DNA from: Methylotenera_A sp031373695
GTDB lineage: Bacteria > Pseudomonadota > Gammaproteobacteria > Burkholderiales > Methylophilaceae
Direction of reading: 5' to 3'
Length of the DNA: 14,566 nt
Assembly (NCBI GenBank): GCA_031373695.1
Contig: JANMNC010000138.1
Coordinates: 1 to 14,566, forward strand
In this document: positions 7,019 through 14,341 of the stretch, piece by piece
Layout: each line of letters opens with the position of its first letter
Position numbering within the stretch: position 1 is the first letter of the stretch
The notes under the pieces: generated by a model
Seen by the model: only the letters and a program-made list of their open reading frames with translations
Databases searched by the model: none
What the model was told of the DNA's origin: nothing
Translations under genes and position numbers: made by a program

Positions 7019-8890
7019 ATGTCTAATTTATTAAACGCTATTTATTCGCCTGAAGATTTACGCAAGTTAAATCGAAGTGAGTTAACTGAGCTAGCAGCCG
7101 AGCTACGCACTTTTTTGGTAGAAAGCGTAGCTAAAACTGGTGGCCATTTAGCCTCTAATTTGGGCGTGGTTGAGCTAACCATAGCACTGCATTACGTTTT
7201 TAATACGCCAGACGACCGTTTGGTTTGGGATGTGGGCCACCAAACTTATCCGCACAAAATTCTAACTGGCCGCCGTGAAGCAATGGCAGATTTACGCAAA
7301 CCTAACGGCATTGCAGGTTTTCCACGACGCGGCGAAAGCGCTTACGACACCTTTGGCACAGGCCACTCCAGCACATCAATATCTGCGGCATTAGGCATGG
7401 CAATTGCCGCCAGACAAGCAGGGCTAGAGCGTCGCAGCGTCGCCATTATTGGCGATGGCGCGATGACCGCAGGCATGGCGTTTGAGGCGCTAAATAATGC
7501 AGGCGATATGGATGCAAATTTGTTGGTGATTTTAAACGATAACGATATGAGCATATCTAACAATGTGGGTGCGCTTAATAACTATTTAGCCAGATTATTA
7601 TCTGGTCGCTTTTATGACTCAGTAAGACGTAGCGGCAAAAAAATGTTAGATGTTTTGCCGCCCGTAAAAGAGTTTGCCAAACGTGCGGAAGAACACGCCA
7701 AAGGCATGGTGACACCTGGCACACTGTTTGAAGAGTTTGGCTTTAACTATATTGGCCCTATTGATGGCCACGATTTACCTGTGTTACTCGACACGCTTAG
7801 CAATATTCGCGAGCTAAAAGGCATGCAGTTTTTGCATATAGTGACGCAAAAAGGCAAAGGCTTTGAGCCCGCCGAAGATGACCCCAACAAATATCATGGC
7901 GTGAGTAAGTTTGATCCGTGCAATGGTGTTTCTCACGCGGCTAATCCTGCTAAAACCTACACCCAAGTATTTAGCGATTGGCTAGTTGATATGGCCGATG
8001 CTGATAATAAGCTAATAGGTGTAACCCCTGCCATGTGTGACGGCTCTGGGCTGAATGCGTTTGCTGCTAAGCACCCAAGCCGTTATTTTGATGTGGGCAT
8101 TGCCGAGCAACATGCGCTAACGTTTGCTGCGGGCATGGCTTGCGATGGGCTAAAACCAGTTGTGGCTATTTACAGCACGTTCTTACAGCGCGCTTACGAT
8201 CAGCTTATTCATGATATTGCACTGCAAAACTTAAATGTATTGTTTGCAATTGACCGCGCAGGACTAGTAGGCGCCGATGGCCCAACGCATGCGGGTAGTT
8301 TTGATTTAAGCTTTTTACGCTGCATACCCAATATAGTCATTATGGCGCCATCTGATGAAAACGAATGCAGGCAAATGCTCACCACAGGCTTTAATTACAA
8401 TGGCGTAGCTGCAGTGCGTTACCCGCGCGGCGCTGGCCCAAATGCAACAATAAACGCTGCACTTACCAGCTTACCTATTGGTAAAGGTGTAATCGTGCGC
8501 GAATCAAGCAATATTACTGATAAAAATACAAATAAAGTTGCTATCTTAGCTTTTGGTAGCATGCTAACCCCTGCCCTGCAAGCCGCACCAGTACTTGATG
8601 CTACAGTAGTTAATATGCGATTTGTTAAGCCGCTAGATATTGGCTTAATTGAGCAACTGGCTAATTCACACGATTTAATTGTAACTATTGAAGAAAATGC
8701 GCTAATGGGTGGCGCAGGTGCTGCAGTGCTAGAGGCCATGCAAACACTTCACTTAAAAAATCCTACACTTTGCCTTGGCTTACCAGATAGTTTTATTGAA
8801 CATGGCGTGCATGAAACCATGTTGGCGGAATGTGGTCTAGAAGTATCAGGTATTGTGCAATCGATTCAAACTAAATTAAGTCGAATTTAA
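7019..8890 (+). CDS. dxs: 1-deoxy-D-xylulose-5-phosphate synthase
   Basis: This enzyme condenses pyruvate and glyceraldehyde 3-phosphate, with thiamine diphosphate, to 1-deoxy-D-xylulose 5-phosphate. That is the entry step of the MEP isoprenoid pathway and also feeds thiamine and pyridoxal synthesis. The 623-residue length is normal. Landmarks are GGHLASNLG (His43 region), VGHQTYPHK, the thiamine motif GDGAMTAG (145-152) ending at NDN (173-175), and in the second half FDVGIAEQHA with catalytic Glu363, YSTFLQRAYDQ and DRAGLVGADGPTH. The C-terminal transketolase domain (~505-620) is complete. It follows ispA after 31 bases on the same strand, so the operon supplies substrate and downstream synthase together. 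No strong Shine-Dalgarno is visible. Confidence 0.98.
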   Translation: MSNLLNAIYSPEDLRKLNRSELTELAAELRTFLVESVAKTGGHLASNLGVVELTIALHYVFNTPDDRLVWDVGHQTYPHKILTGRREAMADLRKPNGIAGFPRRGESAYDTFGTGHSSTSISAALGMAIAARQAGLERRSVAIIGDGAMTAGMAFEALNNAGDMDANLLVILNDNDMSISNNVGALNNYLARLLSGRFYDSVRRSGKKMLDVLPPVKEFAKRAEEHAKGMVTPGTLFEEFGFNYIGPIDGHDLPVLLDTLSNIRELKGMQFLHIVTQKGKGFEPAEDDPNKYHGVSKFDPCNGVSHAANPAKTYTQVFSDWLVDMADADNKLIGVTPAMCDGSGLNAFAAKHPSRYFDVGIAEQHALTFAAGMACDGLKPVVAIYSTFLQRAYDQLIHDIALQNLNVLFAIDRAGLVGADGPTHAGSFDLSFLRCIPNIVIMAPSDENECRQMLTTGFNYNGVAAVRYPRGAGPNATINAALTSLPIGKGVIVRESSNITDKNTNKVAILAFGSMLTPALQAAPVLDATVVNMRFVKPLDIGLIEQLANSHDLIVTIEENALMGGAGAAVLEAMQTLHLKNPTLCLGLPDSFIEHGVHETMLAECGLEVSGIVQSIQTKLSRI

Positions 8891-8925
8891 TTCTTCAAAT
8901 TAAGCTTTTAAAGCCTTGATTTTTT

Positions 8926-8938
8926 GTGATTACATCAC
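8926..8938. promoter_or_regulatory. 13-base perfect palindrome upstream of folE2, candidate operator
   Basis: GTGATTACATCAC is a perfect 5+3+5 inverted repeat, 116 bases before the folE2 start. It overlaps the spacer between TTGATT (8916-8921) and CATATC (8939-8944), a weak but correctly spaced -35/-10 pair, which is where repressor sites often sit. Zur is one candidate because folE2 is a known zinc-limitation gene in several bacteria; the match to the usual Zur core is only partial. Site and regulator are both inferred. Confidence 0.3.
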
Positions 8939-9054
8939 CATATCTAGCACATAAATGAATATGCCTTAAATTAATGCTGAATAGATTTACAGCACACGCC
9001 AAAAGCGTAAACTTTAAAACTAATTAGCGCAAAAATTGCTACAGGAAAAATTAA

Positions 9055-9870
9055 ATGAACAAACCTTTACCCGATGTTGCAAGTAGCAGCATTGAAGACA
9101 CTCAAAGCATGCCTGATGTACGCCACTTAGATATTAACAAAGTGGGCATCAAGTCAATTCGTCACCCTATTACTGTTAAAGACAAAACAGGTGGCGAGCA
9201 AAACACCGTAGCGGTTTTTGATATGTACGTGCATTTACCGCACAATTTCAAAGGCACGCACATGTCGCGTTTTGTTGAAATTTTAAACACGAACGAGCAC
9301 GCCATTTCAATTGAATCTTTTCAAACTATTTTAAGCCAAATGGTTACAAGGCTTGAGGCAGAATCTGGCTATATAGAAATGCGCTTTCCGTATTTTGTAA
9401 ATAAAGCAGCACCTATCTCTGGTGTTAAAAGCTTGCTCGATTACGATGTAACGTTTATTGGCGAAATTAAAAAAGGCAAAATCGATATTACGGTAAAAGT
9501 ATTGGTGCCTGTTACTAGCTTGTGCCCTTGCAGCAAAAAAATATCAGATTATGGTGCTCATAATCAACGTTCGCATGTAACTGTTACAGCATTAATTAAT
9601 GACTTTATTTGGATAGAAGACATTATTACCCTAGTAGAAAAACAAGCATCTTGCGAGCTTTATGGCTTGCTAAAACGCCCAGACGAAAAATTTGTAACTG
9701 AGCGCGCATACGATAATCCAAAATTTGTAGAAGACATGGTACGCGATGTAGCCACTCAGCTAAATAACGAAAAACGTATTGATAAATACACCGTAGAATC
9801 TGAAAACTTTGAATCTATACATAACCATTCTGCTTATGCTTTAATAGAAAACGATAAACGCAAACATTAA
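9055..9870 (+). CDS. folE2: GTP cyclohydrolase IB (FolE2)
   Basis: FolE2 converts GTP to 7,8-dihydroneopterin triphosphate, the first step toward tetrahydrofolate and queuosine, and can work with metals other than zinc. The 271-residue protein shows the COG1469 signature TSLCPCSKKISDYGAHNQRS (154-173), containing the conserved Cys157 and the following Cys159 and His169. It also has FVTERAYDNPKFVED (213-227) and the C-terminal NFESIHNHSAYA. AGGA at 9043-9046, eight bases before the ATG, supports the start. It lies 164 bases after dxs with a possible own promoter and operator. A DUF2970 gene follows after 16 bases. Whether the genome also has the zinc enzyme FolE cannot be seen here; if not, folE2 would be constitutive rather than a zinc-stress backup. 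Confidence 0.96.
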   Translation: MNKPLPDVASSSIEDTQSMPDVRHLDINKVGIKSIRHPITVKDKTGGEQNTVAVFDMYVHLPHNFKGTHMSRFVEILNTNEHAISIESFQTILSQMVTRLEAESGYIEMRFPYFVNKAAPISGVKSLLDYDVTFIGEIKKGKIDITVKVLVPVTSLCPCSKKISDYGAHNQRSHVTVTALINDFIWIEDIITLVEKQASCELYGLLKRPDEKFVTERAYDNPKFVEDMVRDVATQLNNEKRIDKYTVESENFESIHNHSAYALIENDKRKH

Positions 9871-9886
9871 AAGAGGAAACTAACCC

Positions 9887-10120
9887 ATGGTGCAAACAGA
9901 AGTAAGCGTTCAAGATGCTGATAAAAACGCGTCGTCTTTGCAAGTATTTAAAGCGATATTATGGAGTTTACTTGGGGTTAGACAAAAAAAAGGGTACGAA
10001 AATGATGTGGCTAAAATAACCCTGAAACAAGCAGTGATTGGAGGCTTAATTGGTGGTTTAATTTTTGTGGGCACCATGGCAACCCTTGTAATGCTCGCTT
10101 TTAAGTTTTTACAGCCCTAA
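9887..10120 (+). CDS. DUF2970 single-pass membrane protein
   Basis: A small protein of 77 residues with no known function. The pattern LQVFKAILWSLLGVRQKKGYENDVAKIT followed by one C-terminal membrane helix (residues ~48-73, starting at a GGLIGGL glycine motif) matches DUF2970, a small family common in beta- and gammaproteobacteria. The N-terminal part (about 45 residues) should be cytoplasmic and contains basic residues near the membrane. The gene has a good ribosome site (GAGGAAA at 9873-9879) and follows folE2 by 16 bases, so co-expression with folE2 is likely; that does not prove a shared role. Confidence 0.82.
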   Translation: MVQTEVSVQDADKNASSLQVFKAILWSLLGVRQKKGYENDVAKITLKQAVIGGLIGGLIFVGTMATLVMLAFKFLQP

Positions 10121-10178
10121 TGGTTTACTTGCATTATTTATAGAGTAAATATTAGTTTTTTAATAACTTTTTATGATT

Positions 10179-10187
10179 GGAGGTGAT
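10179..10187 (+). promoter_or_regulatory. Very strong Shine-Dalgarno site before dodecin
   Basis: GGAGGTGAT is a nine-base perfect complement to the 3' end of 16S rRNA, with seven bases between GGAGG and the ATG. Most genes in this window have weak or no such site, so dodecin is probably translated at a high rate. It also fixes the dodecin start. Confidence 0.85.
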
Positions 10188-10190
10188 TGA

Positions 10191-10415
10191 ATGTCTGTCG
10201 CAAAAGTAATAGAAATAATCGCATCAAGTAAAAAAAGTTTTGAAGACGCCGTAGCACAAGGCGTCAACAAAGCTGCCGATTCGTTGCATGACATTACAGG
10301 TGCTTGGGTAAAAGACCAATCTGTAAAAGTGGTAAACGGCAAAGTGGTTGAATATAGAGTGGGCTTAAAAGTAACTTTTGTATTAAAAGATATTGTTAAA
10401 ACCAAAAAGAAATAA
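10191..10415 (+). CDS. Dodecin, flavin-binding storage protein
   Basis: Dodecins are small proteins that form hollow 12-mers and hold flavins (FMN, FAD or lumichrome types) in stacked pairs, buffering free flavin. This 74-residue protein is of family length and has VAKVIEIIASSKKSFEDAV, then AWVKDQSVKVVNGKVVEYRV (38-57) and LKVTFVL (59-65). Trp39 fits the conserved tryptophan that stacks on the isoalloxazine ring. The tail is lysine-rich. It lies 70 bases after the DUF2970 gene on the same strand and ends at a strong terminator, so it may be the last gene of the folE2 transcript or have its own promoter. The exact ligand is not determinable from sequence. Confidence 0.92.
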   Translation: MSVAKVIEIIASSKKSFEDAVAQGVNKAADSLHDITGAWVKDQSVKVVNGKVVEYRVGLKVTFVLKDIVKTKKK

Positions 10416-10430
10416 TGGTTTTGTGCTATA

Positions 10431-10457
10431 AAAAAACGGGCTGATGCCCGTTTTTTT
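10431..10457. terminator. Bidirectional rho-independent terminator
   Basis: An 11-bp stem (A-run plus CGGGC pairing with GCCCG plus T-run) with a TGAT loop spans 10431-10456, ending in seven T. The A and T runs on both sides let it act both ways. It separates dodecin from the convergent aspartic protease gene. Confidence 0.9.
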
Positions 10458-10497
10458 ATTAATAATTTCAAGTGCTTAAATTAAGCTGGTAGTTTAA

Positions 10498-11148
10498 TTA
10501 ATACTTTTTTGTGAGCGTCATTACAGAGTTATCACGCCGCATGTCCATGCGATTAAGTGCCGACATACCTAACAATACTTCTGTTGGAAAACCACCCTCA
10601 ATCACAGATGCTTCGACGTTATTTAATATAATTGTGCCAACCTTAAGCGTGTTGAGCTTTACTCTGTAAACAGACACTAAACCATTAGCGGTTGAGGCAG
10701 TACCTTTTTCACCTTTTTCGTAATCAATTTTGGCAAATTTTGCATCAGCACTATTCATGGCAACACTGCTAGCACCTGTATCTACAACGTATTTGAGCGA
10801 TACGCCATTAATTGATAAATTGCCATAAAAATGGCCTTGACTAGAAGCATATAAATTAACTGGGTCGTTATTGGCTGGGCCGGAGCTGGCAACAACTGAT
10901 GCCGCCTGCCCCATTTTTAGGGTTTGTTGTTTGCCTTCTACTATAAAGGTGGCCGATTCGCTGGTAGCAGAAATAAGTTTAACGCCATTTTTGGTTTGGC
11001 CAGCGCTAAGAGTTTGCGGAGTGCCCCCGTTTATAGTGACTACCGCTTTATTGCTAAACAAACCTACCACGTTTACTTGCGTATTAGCGGCCGCCTGCAT
11101 AGCCAGCAAAGCTGCGGCAAAACCAAATAATACTTTAAATTTAAACAT
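10498..11148 (-). CDS. Secreted retropepsin-like aspartic protease (clan AA)
   Basis: A 216-residue exported protein. A signal peptide (KFKVLFGFAAALLAMQAAA) ends near residue 21. Residues ~22-90 form a beta-rich N-terminal region of unknown role (VVGLFSNKAVVTING, LSAGQ). Residues ~98-216 are a retropepsin-like domain with the active-site motif VVDTGASS (Asp123 in this numbering) and the second-half motif VLLGMSALNRMD. Such single-domain proteases act as dimers; the group resembles the TIGR02281 clan AA family. A substrate is unknown. Start: ATG 11148 has AAGGA just upstream and leaves a normal signal peptide; an in-frame TTG at 11163 would add five residues. It follows the MFS gene by 18 bases, so the two are probably one transcript, ending at the terminator at 10431-10457. 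Confidence 0.88.
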   Translation of the reverse strand: MFKFKVLFGFAAALLAMQAAANTQVNVVGLFSNKAVVTINGGTPQTLSAGQTKNGVKLISATSESATFIVEGKQQTLKMGQAASVVASSGPANNDPVNLYASSQGHFYGNLSINGVSLKYVVDTGASSVAMNSADAKFAKIDYEKGEKGTASTANGLVSVYRVKLNTLKVGTIILNNVEASVIEGGFPTEVLLGMSALNRMDMRRDNSVMTLTKKY

Positions 11149-11166
11149 AAGATTCCTTATCAATAA

Positions 11167-12348
11167 TCAGCCAAACATGCCAGTGCGGCCATGCGTTTGC
11201 GTTAATTTTAAGCCTAATGCTATCACGACAAAGCCTAGCAACGGAAATATTGCAGCCAATAAAAATGTGTTCTCACCACCCAAGTACTGTAGTGCATAGC
11301 CGCCAGAAAGCCCGCCGATAGTGCCTCCCACGCCATATGCTACGCTGTTGTAAATGGCTTGGCCTTTGGCCTGATGCCGCCCATTAAAAAACTGCGTAAT
11401 CACCTCGACCGATGCTGCATGAAAGCTGCCAAAAGTAGCCGCATGCAAGCTTTGCGCAATAATTAATAGTAGCAAGTTATCTACAGCAACGCCTATCATG
11501 CCAAAGCGGAGTACAGCTAACGCTAGACTGGTTAGCAAAATAGCTTTTAAACTAAAACGTGCCATCAATTTTGGCATCAGCATAAAAATAACAATTTCGC
11601 ACACCACACCCACCGCCCATAATAGCCCTATCATGCCTTTGCTGTAGCCATGCTCACTTAGATAAATAGAATAAAAATTATATAACACGCCGTGCGCCGT
11701 CACCATTAGTGCGCAGCCAACTAGCGTGGCAATCACCACAGGCTGCTTGATAATTTGCCAAATAGAAAACTCATCTTGCGCATGTGGTTTAACAATTGCC
11801 TCTGGCAGCTTAAAGGTAAGTACAAAAAGCACAATTTGTACGGTAAGCAAAAACCACAACAAACTTTTAATGCCGTACGCGTCTATTAAAAACCCCAATA
11901 TAACTGCCGCAAAAATAAACCCTAATGAGCCCCACATACGAATACGGCTGTAGTGCCCATTGGTGGTGGCAAGATGCGCCAAAGTGAGTGATTCTGACAG
12001 TGGCAAGGTAGAGCTGGTAAACAAACTAAGTGAGGCCATTACAAAAAATAGCCAAAAGAAACTATGCGCCCAAAACACTGCAGTAAACCCTATTAACCCT
12101 AATAAAGCGGTTAGCTTTATCCAAGTAACACGTTTGCCTGTGTGATCAGCCAGCCAACCCCAAAAATTAGGGGCAAAAATACGGCTAATTTGAAACAGCG
12201 ACATGAGAATGCCAATATCTGCCGCCGAAAACTTTTCAGATTGCAAATACAAACCCCAATAAGGTACAAAAGCGCCTACAAAAAAATAATAGACGAAGTA
12301 AAAACGGGAAAGATTGGCGTGGAGGTTGTGGCTCAAATTGATATTCAA
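11167..12348 (-). CDS. MFS transporter, phenylpropionate-permease (HcaT)/LacY-like group
   Basis: An inner-membrane carrier of 393 residues with about 12 helices. YFFVGAFVPYWGLYLQ in helix 1, the loop 2-3 motif GWLADHTGKR (64-73), YSRIRMWGSLGFI (133-145) and QSLHAATFGSFHAA (299-312) are typical of the MFS_1_like/PPP (3-phenylpropionic acid) group, probably proton symporters. The substrate cannot be predicted; many members are annotated as phenylpropionate permeases without evidence. The start is unusual: the frame opens at a TTG (12346-12348) directly after an in-frame TAA, and the first ATG lies at residue 49, far inside the protein, so a TTG start (here or four codons later) seems required. 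A repeat element sits 49-119 bases upstream, between this gene and aroC. The protease gene follows after 18 bases. Confidence 0.87.
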   Translation of the reverse strand: MNINLSHNLHANLSRFYFVYYFFVGAFVPYWGLYLQSEKFSAADIGILMSLFQISRIFAPNFWGWLADHTGKRVTWIKLTALLGLIGFTAVFWAHSFFWLFFVMASLSLFTSSTLPLSESLTLAHLATTNGHYSRIRMWGSLGFIFAAVILGFLIDAYGIKSLLWFLLTVQIVLFVLTFKLPEAIVKPHAQDEFSIWQIIKQPVVIATLVGCALMVTAHGVLYNFYSIYLSEHGYSKGMIGLLWAVGVVCEIVIFMLMPKLMARFSLKAILLTSLALAVLRFGMIGVAVDNLLLLIIAQSLHAATFGSFHAASVEVITQFFNGRHQAKGQAIYNSVAYGVGGTIGGLSGGYALQYLGGENTFLLAAIFPLLGFVVIALGLKLTQTHGRTGMFG

Positions 12349-12396
12349 TTAATCTTTAAGAAATATTTAAACAATTACAAGGAATGGTTGCTTAAG

Positions 12397-12467
12397 CTGT
12401 CATTGCGAGCCTGACCCGCAATCTTGTCAATTACTTGATTAGATTCTGACTTTCGTCAGAATGACAG
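12397..12467. repeat. REP/BIME-like intergenic element with two hairpins
   Basis: A 71-base element has 8-base inverted ends (CTGTCATT at 12397-12404, AATGACAG at 12460-12467). Inside are two hairpins: 12402-12422 (ATTGCG pairing with CGCAAT) and 12443-12462 (ATTCTGAC pairing with GTCAGAAT around a 4-base loop, GAAA on the transcribed minus strand). The words GTCATTGCGAGC and GCAATC resemble dispersed REP or MITE-like repeats of many bacterial genomes. It fills much of the gap between aroC and the MFS gene. Only one copy lies in this window. Confidence 0.65.
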
Positions 12468-12483
12468 ATGATTGAATAATAGC

Positions 12484-13569
12484 TTAAATTTTAGGAGTAT
12501 TAGAAACAACATCGGCGTTTTGAGCGCGATGCCTAAGTGCGTGATCTATTAGCACCAGTGCTAACATGGCCTCAGCAATTGGTGTGGCGCGCACACCCAC
12601 GCATGGGTCATGCCTGCCAGTGGTTTGCATGGTTACAGCATTACCATTTTTATCGATAGACCTGCGCTCTTGTGGAATGCTTGATGTCGGTTTTAGTGCC
12701 ACATTGACCCGAATTTCTTGGCCAGTGGAAATGCCGCCTAACATACCACCTGCGTGATTAGTCACAAAACCTTGTGGTGTCATTTCGTCACTGTGCACGC
12801 TGCCGCGCTGGGCAATACTGGCAAAACCTGCACCAATTTCAACCCCTTTAACCGCATTTATACTCATCATGGCGTGCGCAATATCAGCGTCTAGCCTATC
12901 AAAAACTGGCTCACCCCATCCAACTGGCACACCTTCTGCCACCACAGTAATACGCGCACCGACCGAATCACGTTCGGCGCGGACTTTATCTAAATACTCT
13001 TCTAATTGTGGCAAAACGTTAGTATTGGGAGAAAAAAATGGGTTATCGTTGACACAATCCCAAGTTTCAAAAGGGATGGTAATTTCACCCAATTGACTCA
13101 TATAACCACGCACCGTTATACCAAACCGCTCGTGTAGCCATTTTTTAGCAATAGCGCCAGCAGCCACACGCACGGCTGTTTCTCGAGCACTGCTACGTCC
13201 GCCACCGCGATAATCACGCACACCATATTTTTGCGCATAGGTATAGTCGGCATGTCCAGGTCGGAAAGTATCCATAATCTTGCTGTAATCTTGGCTGCGC
13301 TGATCAGTATTTCTAATAATTAAGCCAATTGGCGCACCTGTAGTTTTGCCTTCAAAAACGCCAGATAAAATCTCAACCGCATCGGCCTCTTGACGCTGCG
13401 TTACATGGCGCGAAGTGCCTGGTTTGCGTCTGTCTAAATCAATCTGCAAATCCTCAGCACATAAGCTTAAACCTGGTGGACAACCATCCACCACGCCACC
13501 TATAGCTGCGCCGTGCGATTCGCCAAACGATGTTAGCGTAAATAAAGTACCAAATGTGTTACCCGACAT
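12484..13569 (-). CDS. aroC: Chorismate synthase
   Basis: AroC removes phosphate from 5-enolpyruvylshikimate 3-phosphate to give chorismate, the branch point to aromatic amino acids, folate and quinones. It needs reduced FMN. The 361-residue protein is full length and has all signatures: FGESHGAAIGGVVDGCPPG near the N-terminus, the RRKPG and YRGGGRSSARETA flavin/substrate loops, HAGGMLGGISTGQ, and GRHDPCVGVRA near the C-terminus. It is transcribed in the same direction as rluE and the broken amidotransferase gene, 46 AT-rich bases after the latter; the stretch may hold its own promoter, but I see no convincing pair. No clear Shine-Dalgarno is present. Confidence 0.98.
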   Translation of the reverse strand: MSGNTFGTLFTLTSFGESHGAAIGGVVDGCPPGLSLCAEDLQIDLDRRKPGTSRHVTQRQEADAVEILSGVFEGKTTGAPIGLIIRNTDQRSQDYSKIMDTFRPGHADYTYAQKYGVRDYRGGGRSSARETAVRVAAGAIAKKWLHERFGITVRGYMSQLGEITIPFETWDCVNDNPFFSPNTNVLPQLEEYLDKVRAERDSVGARITVVAEGVPVGWGEPVFDRLDADIAHAMMSINAVKGVEIGAGFASIAQRGSVHSDEMTPQGFVTNHAGGMLGGISTGQEIRVNVALKPTSSIPQERRSIDKNGNAVTMQTTGRHDPCVGVRATPIAEAMLALVLIDHALRHRAQNADVVSNTPKI

Positions 13570-13615
13570 AATATTGACTTTTTAAGATTATTTTATATTT
13601 TAACATATCCATGTT

Positions 13616-14341
13616 TTATTCTAGTTTTAAGCCCTGAACCCAATGTGAATAAATATGACTCGCTATTTTATTTAACGCAAAGCAATGCTGTGCTAAATCT
13701 TTCTGCATGACATTTGCTTGCTGCACAGCTTGGCTATTGGCAGATTCTTTCAATTCTATTTCACCTTCTTCACACCACTTTTGCACCATTTCAGCCGTCA
13801 TTTCTAGGTGACATTACAGCGCCAAATGTTTGCCCAGCGCCCAAGCTTGGTTTTGGCAATACGGGCTAGCAAGTAAGTGAGTAGAGCCTTGTGGCAAACT
13901 AAATGTTTCACCATGCCAGTGAAAACTATTAAAAAATTCAATATTTCCAAACCAGTTTAGGGCGATTTTATGCTGACTCACAGACACCTCGCCCCAACCA
14001 ATTTCTTTAATGCCATTTTTAGTGATTGCACCACCCAACGCTTTACTAATAAGCTGGCCACCTAAACAATGACCGAGCAGTGGAATATCCGCCGCTTTTG
14101 CCTCGCAAATTAAATCGAGAATTGGCGCAATCCAAGGCAAGTTGTCATTCGCGCTCATAGGCCCACCCATTAAAACCATGCCGCTGTAAGCCAGTATTGA
14201 TGAGGGTAGTGGCTTGCCTTCATCTATCTCGTGTAGTTGCCATGCAATATTTTTTGCATTTAAAAAGTCACCCAAGTAGCCGGCTCCTTCATGCGCAATA
14301 AAGCGAAAAATGATGATAGCTTTTTGTGCAGTAGGCTTCAT
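13616..14341 (-). pseudogene. Class I glutamine amidotransferase interrupted by an in-frame TAA
   Basis: The frame encodes a GMP-synthase-like class I glutamine amidotransferase of about 241 residues. It carries the nucleophile elbow LLGHCLGGQ (Cys92), preceded by LMGGPMSANDNLPWI, and then FHWHGETFSLP. Codon 176 is TAA (13814-13816). Directly after it the same frame continues with CHLEMTAEMVQKWC, holding the expected His178 and Glu180 of the Cys-His-Glu triad, and runs 61 more residues to a second stop at 13616. Related proteins have Gln at the interrupted place, so CAA to TAA, one base change, explains it. The product would stop at 175 residues, lacking two of three catalytic residues. The lack of other damage suggests a recent event, a sequencing error or readthrough. 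Its ATG overlaps the rluE stop by four bases (ATGA), so it was translationally coupled. Confidence 0.85.

Noticed and set aside
8925..8940. TGTGA and TCACC half-sites upstream of folE2 as a CRP (cAMP receptor protein) box, tempting because of the nearby cyclase.
   Set aside because: The half-sites are 5 bases apart rather than the required 6, so the symmetry centre is wrong for CRP; the element is better described as a 13-base palindrome of unknown regulator.
10160..10471. A 103-residue minus-strand open frame over the dodecin gene.
   Set aside because: It is antisense to a well-conserved dodecin and runs through the terminator; the dodecin frame has the perfect Shine-Dalgarno.
12142..12414. 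A 90-residue open frame on the + strand across the MFS start and the repeat.
   Set aside because: It is mostly antisense to the conserved MFS N-terminus, shows no recognisable domain and has low-complexity composition.
13616..13801. A separate 61-residue gene starting at the Met at 13801.
   Set aside because: It lies in the same frame as the amidotransferase, four codons after its stop, and its sequence is the expected C-terminal end of that protein.
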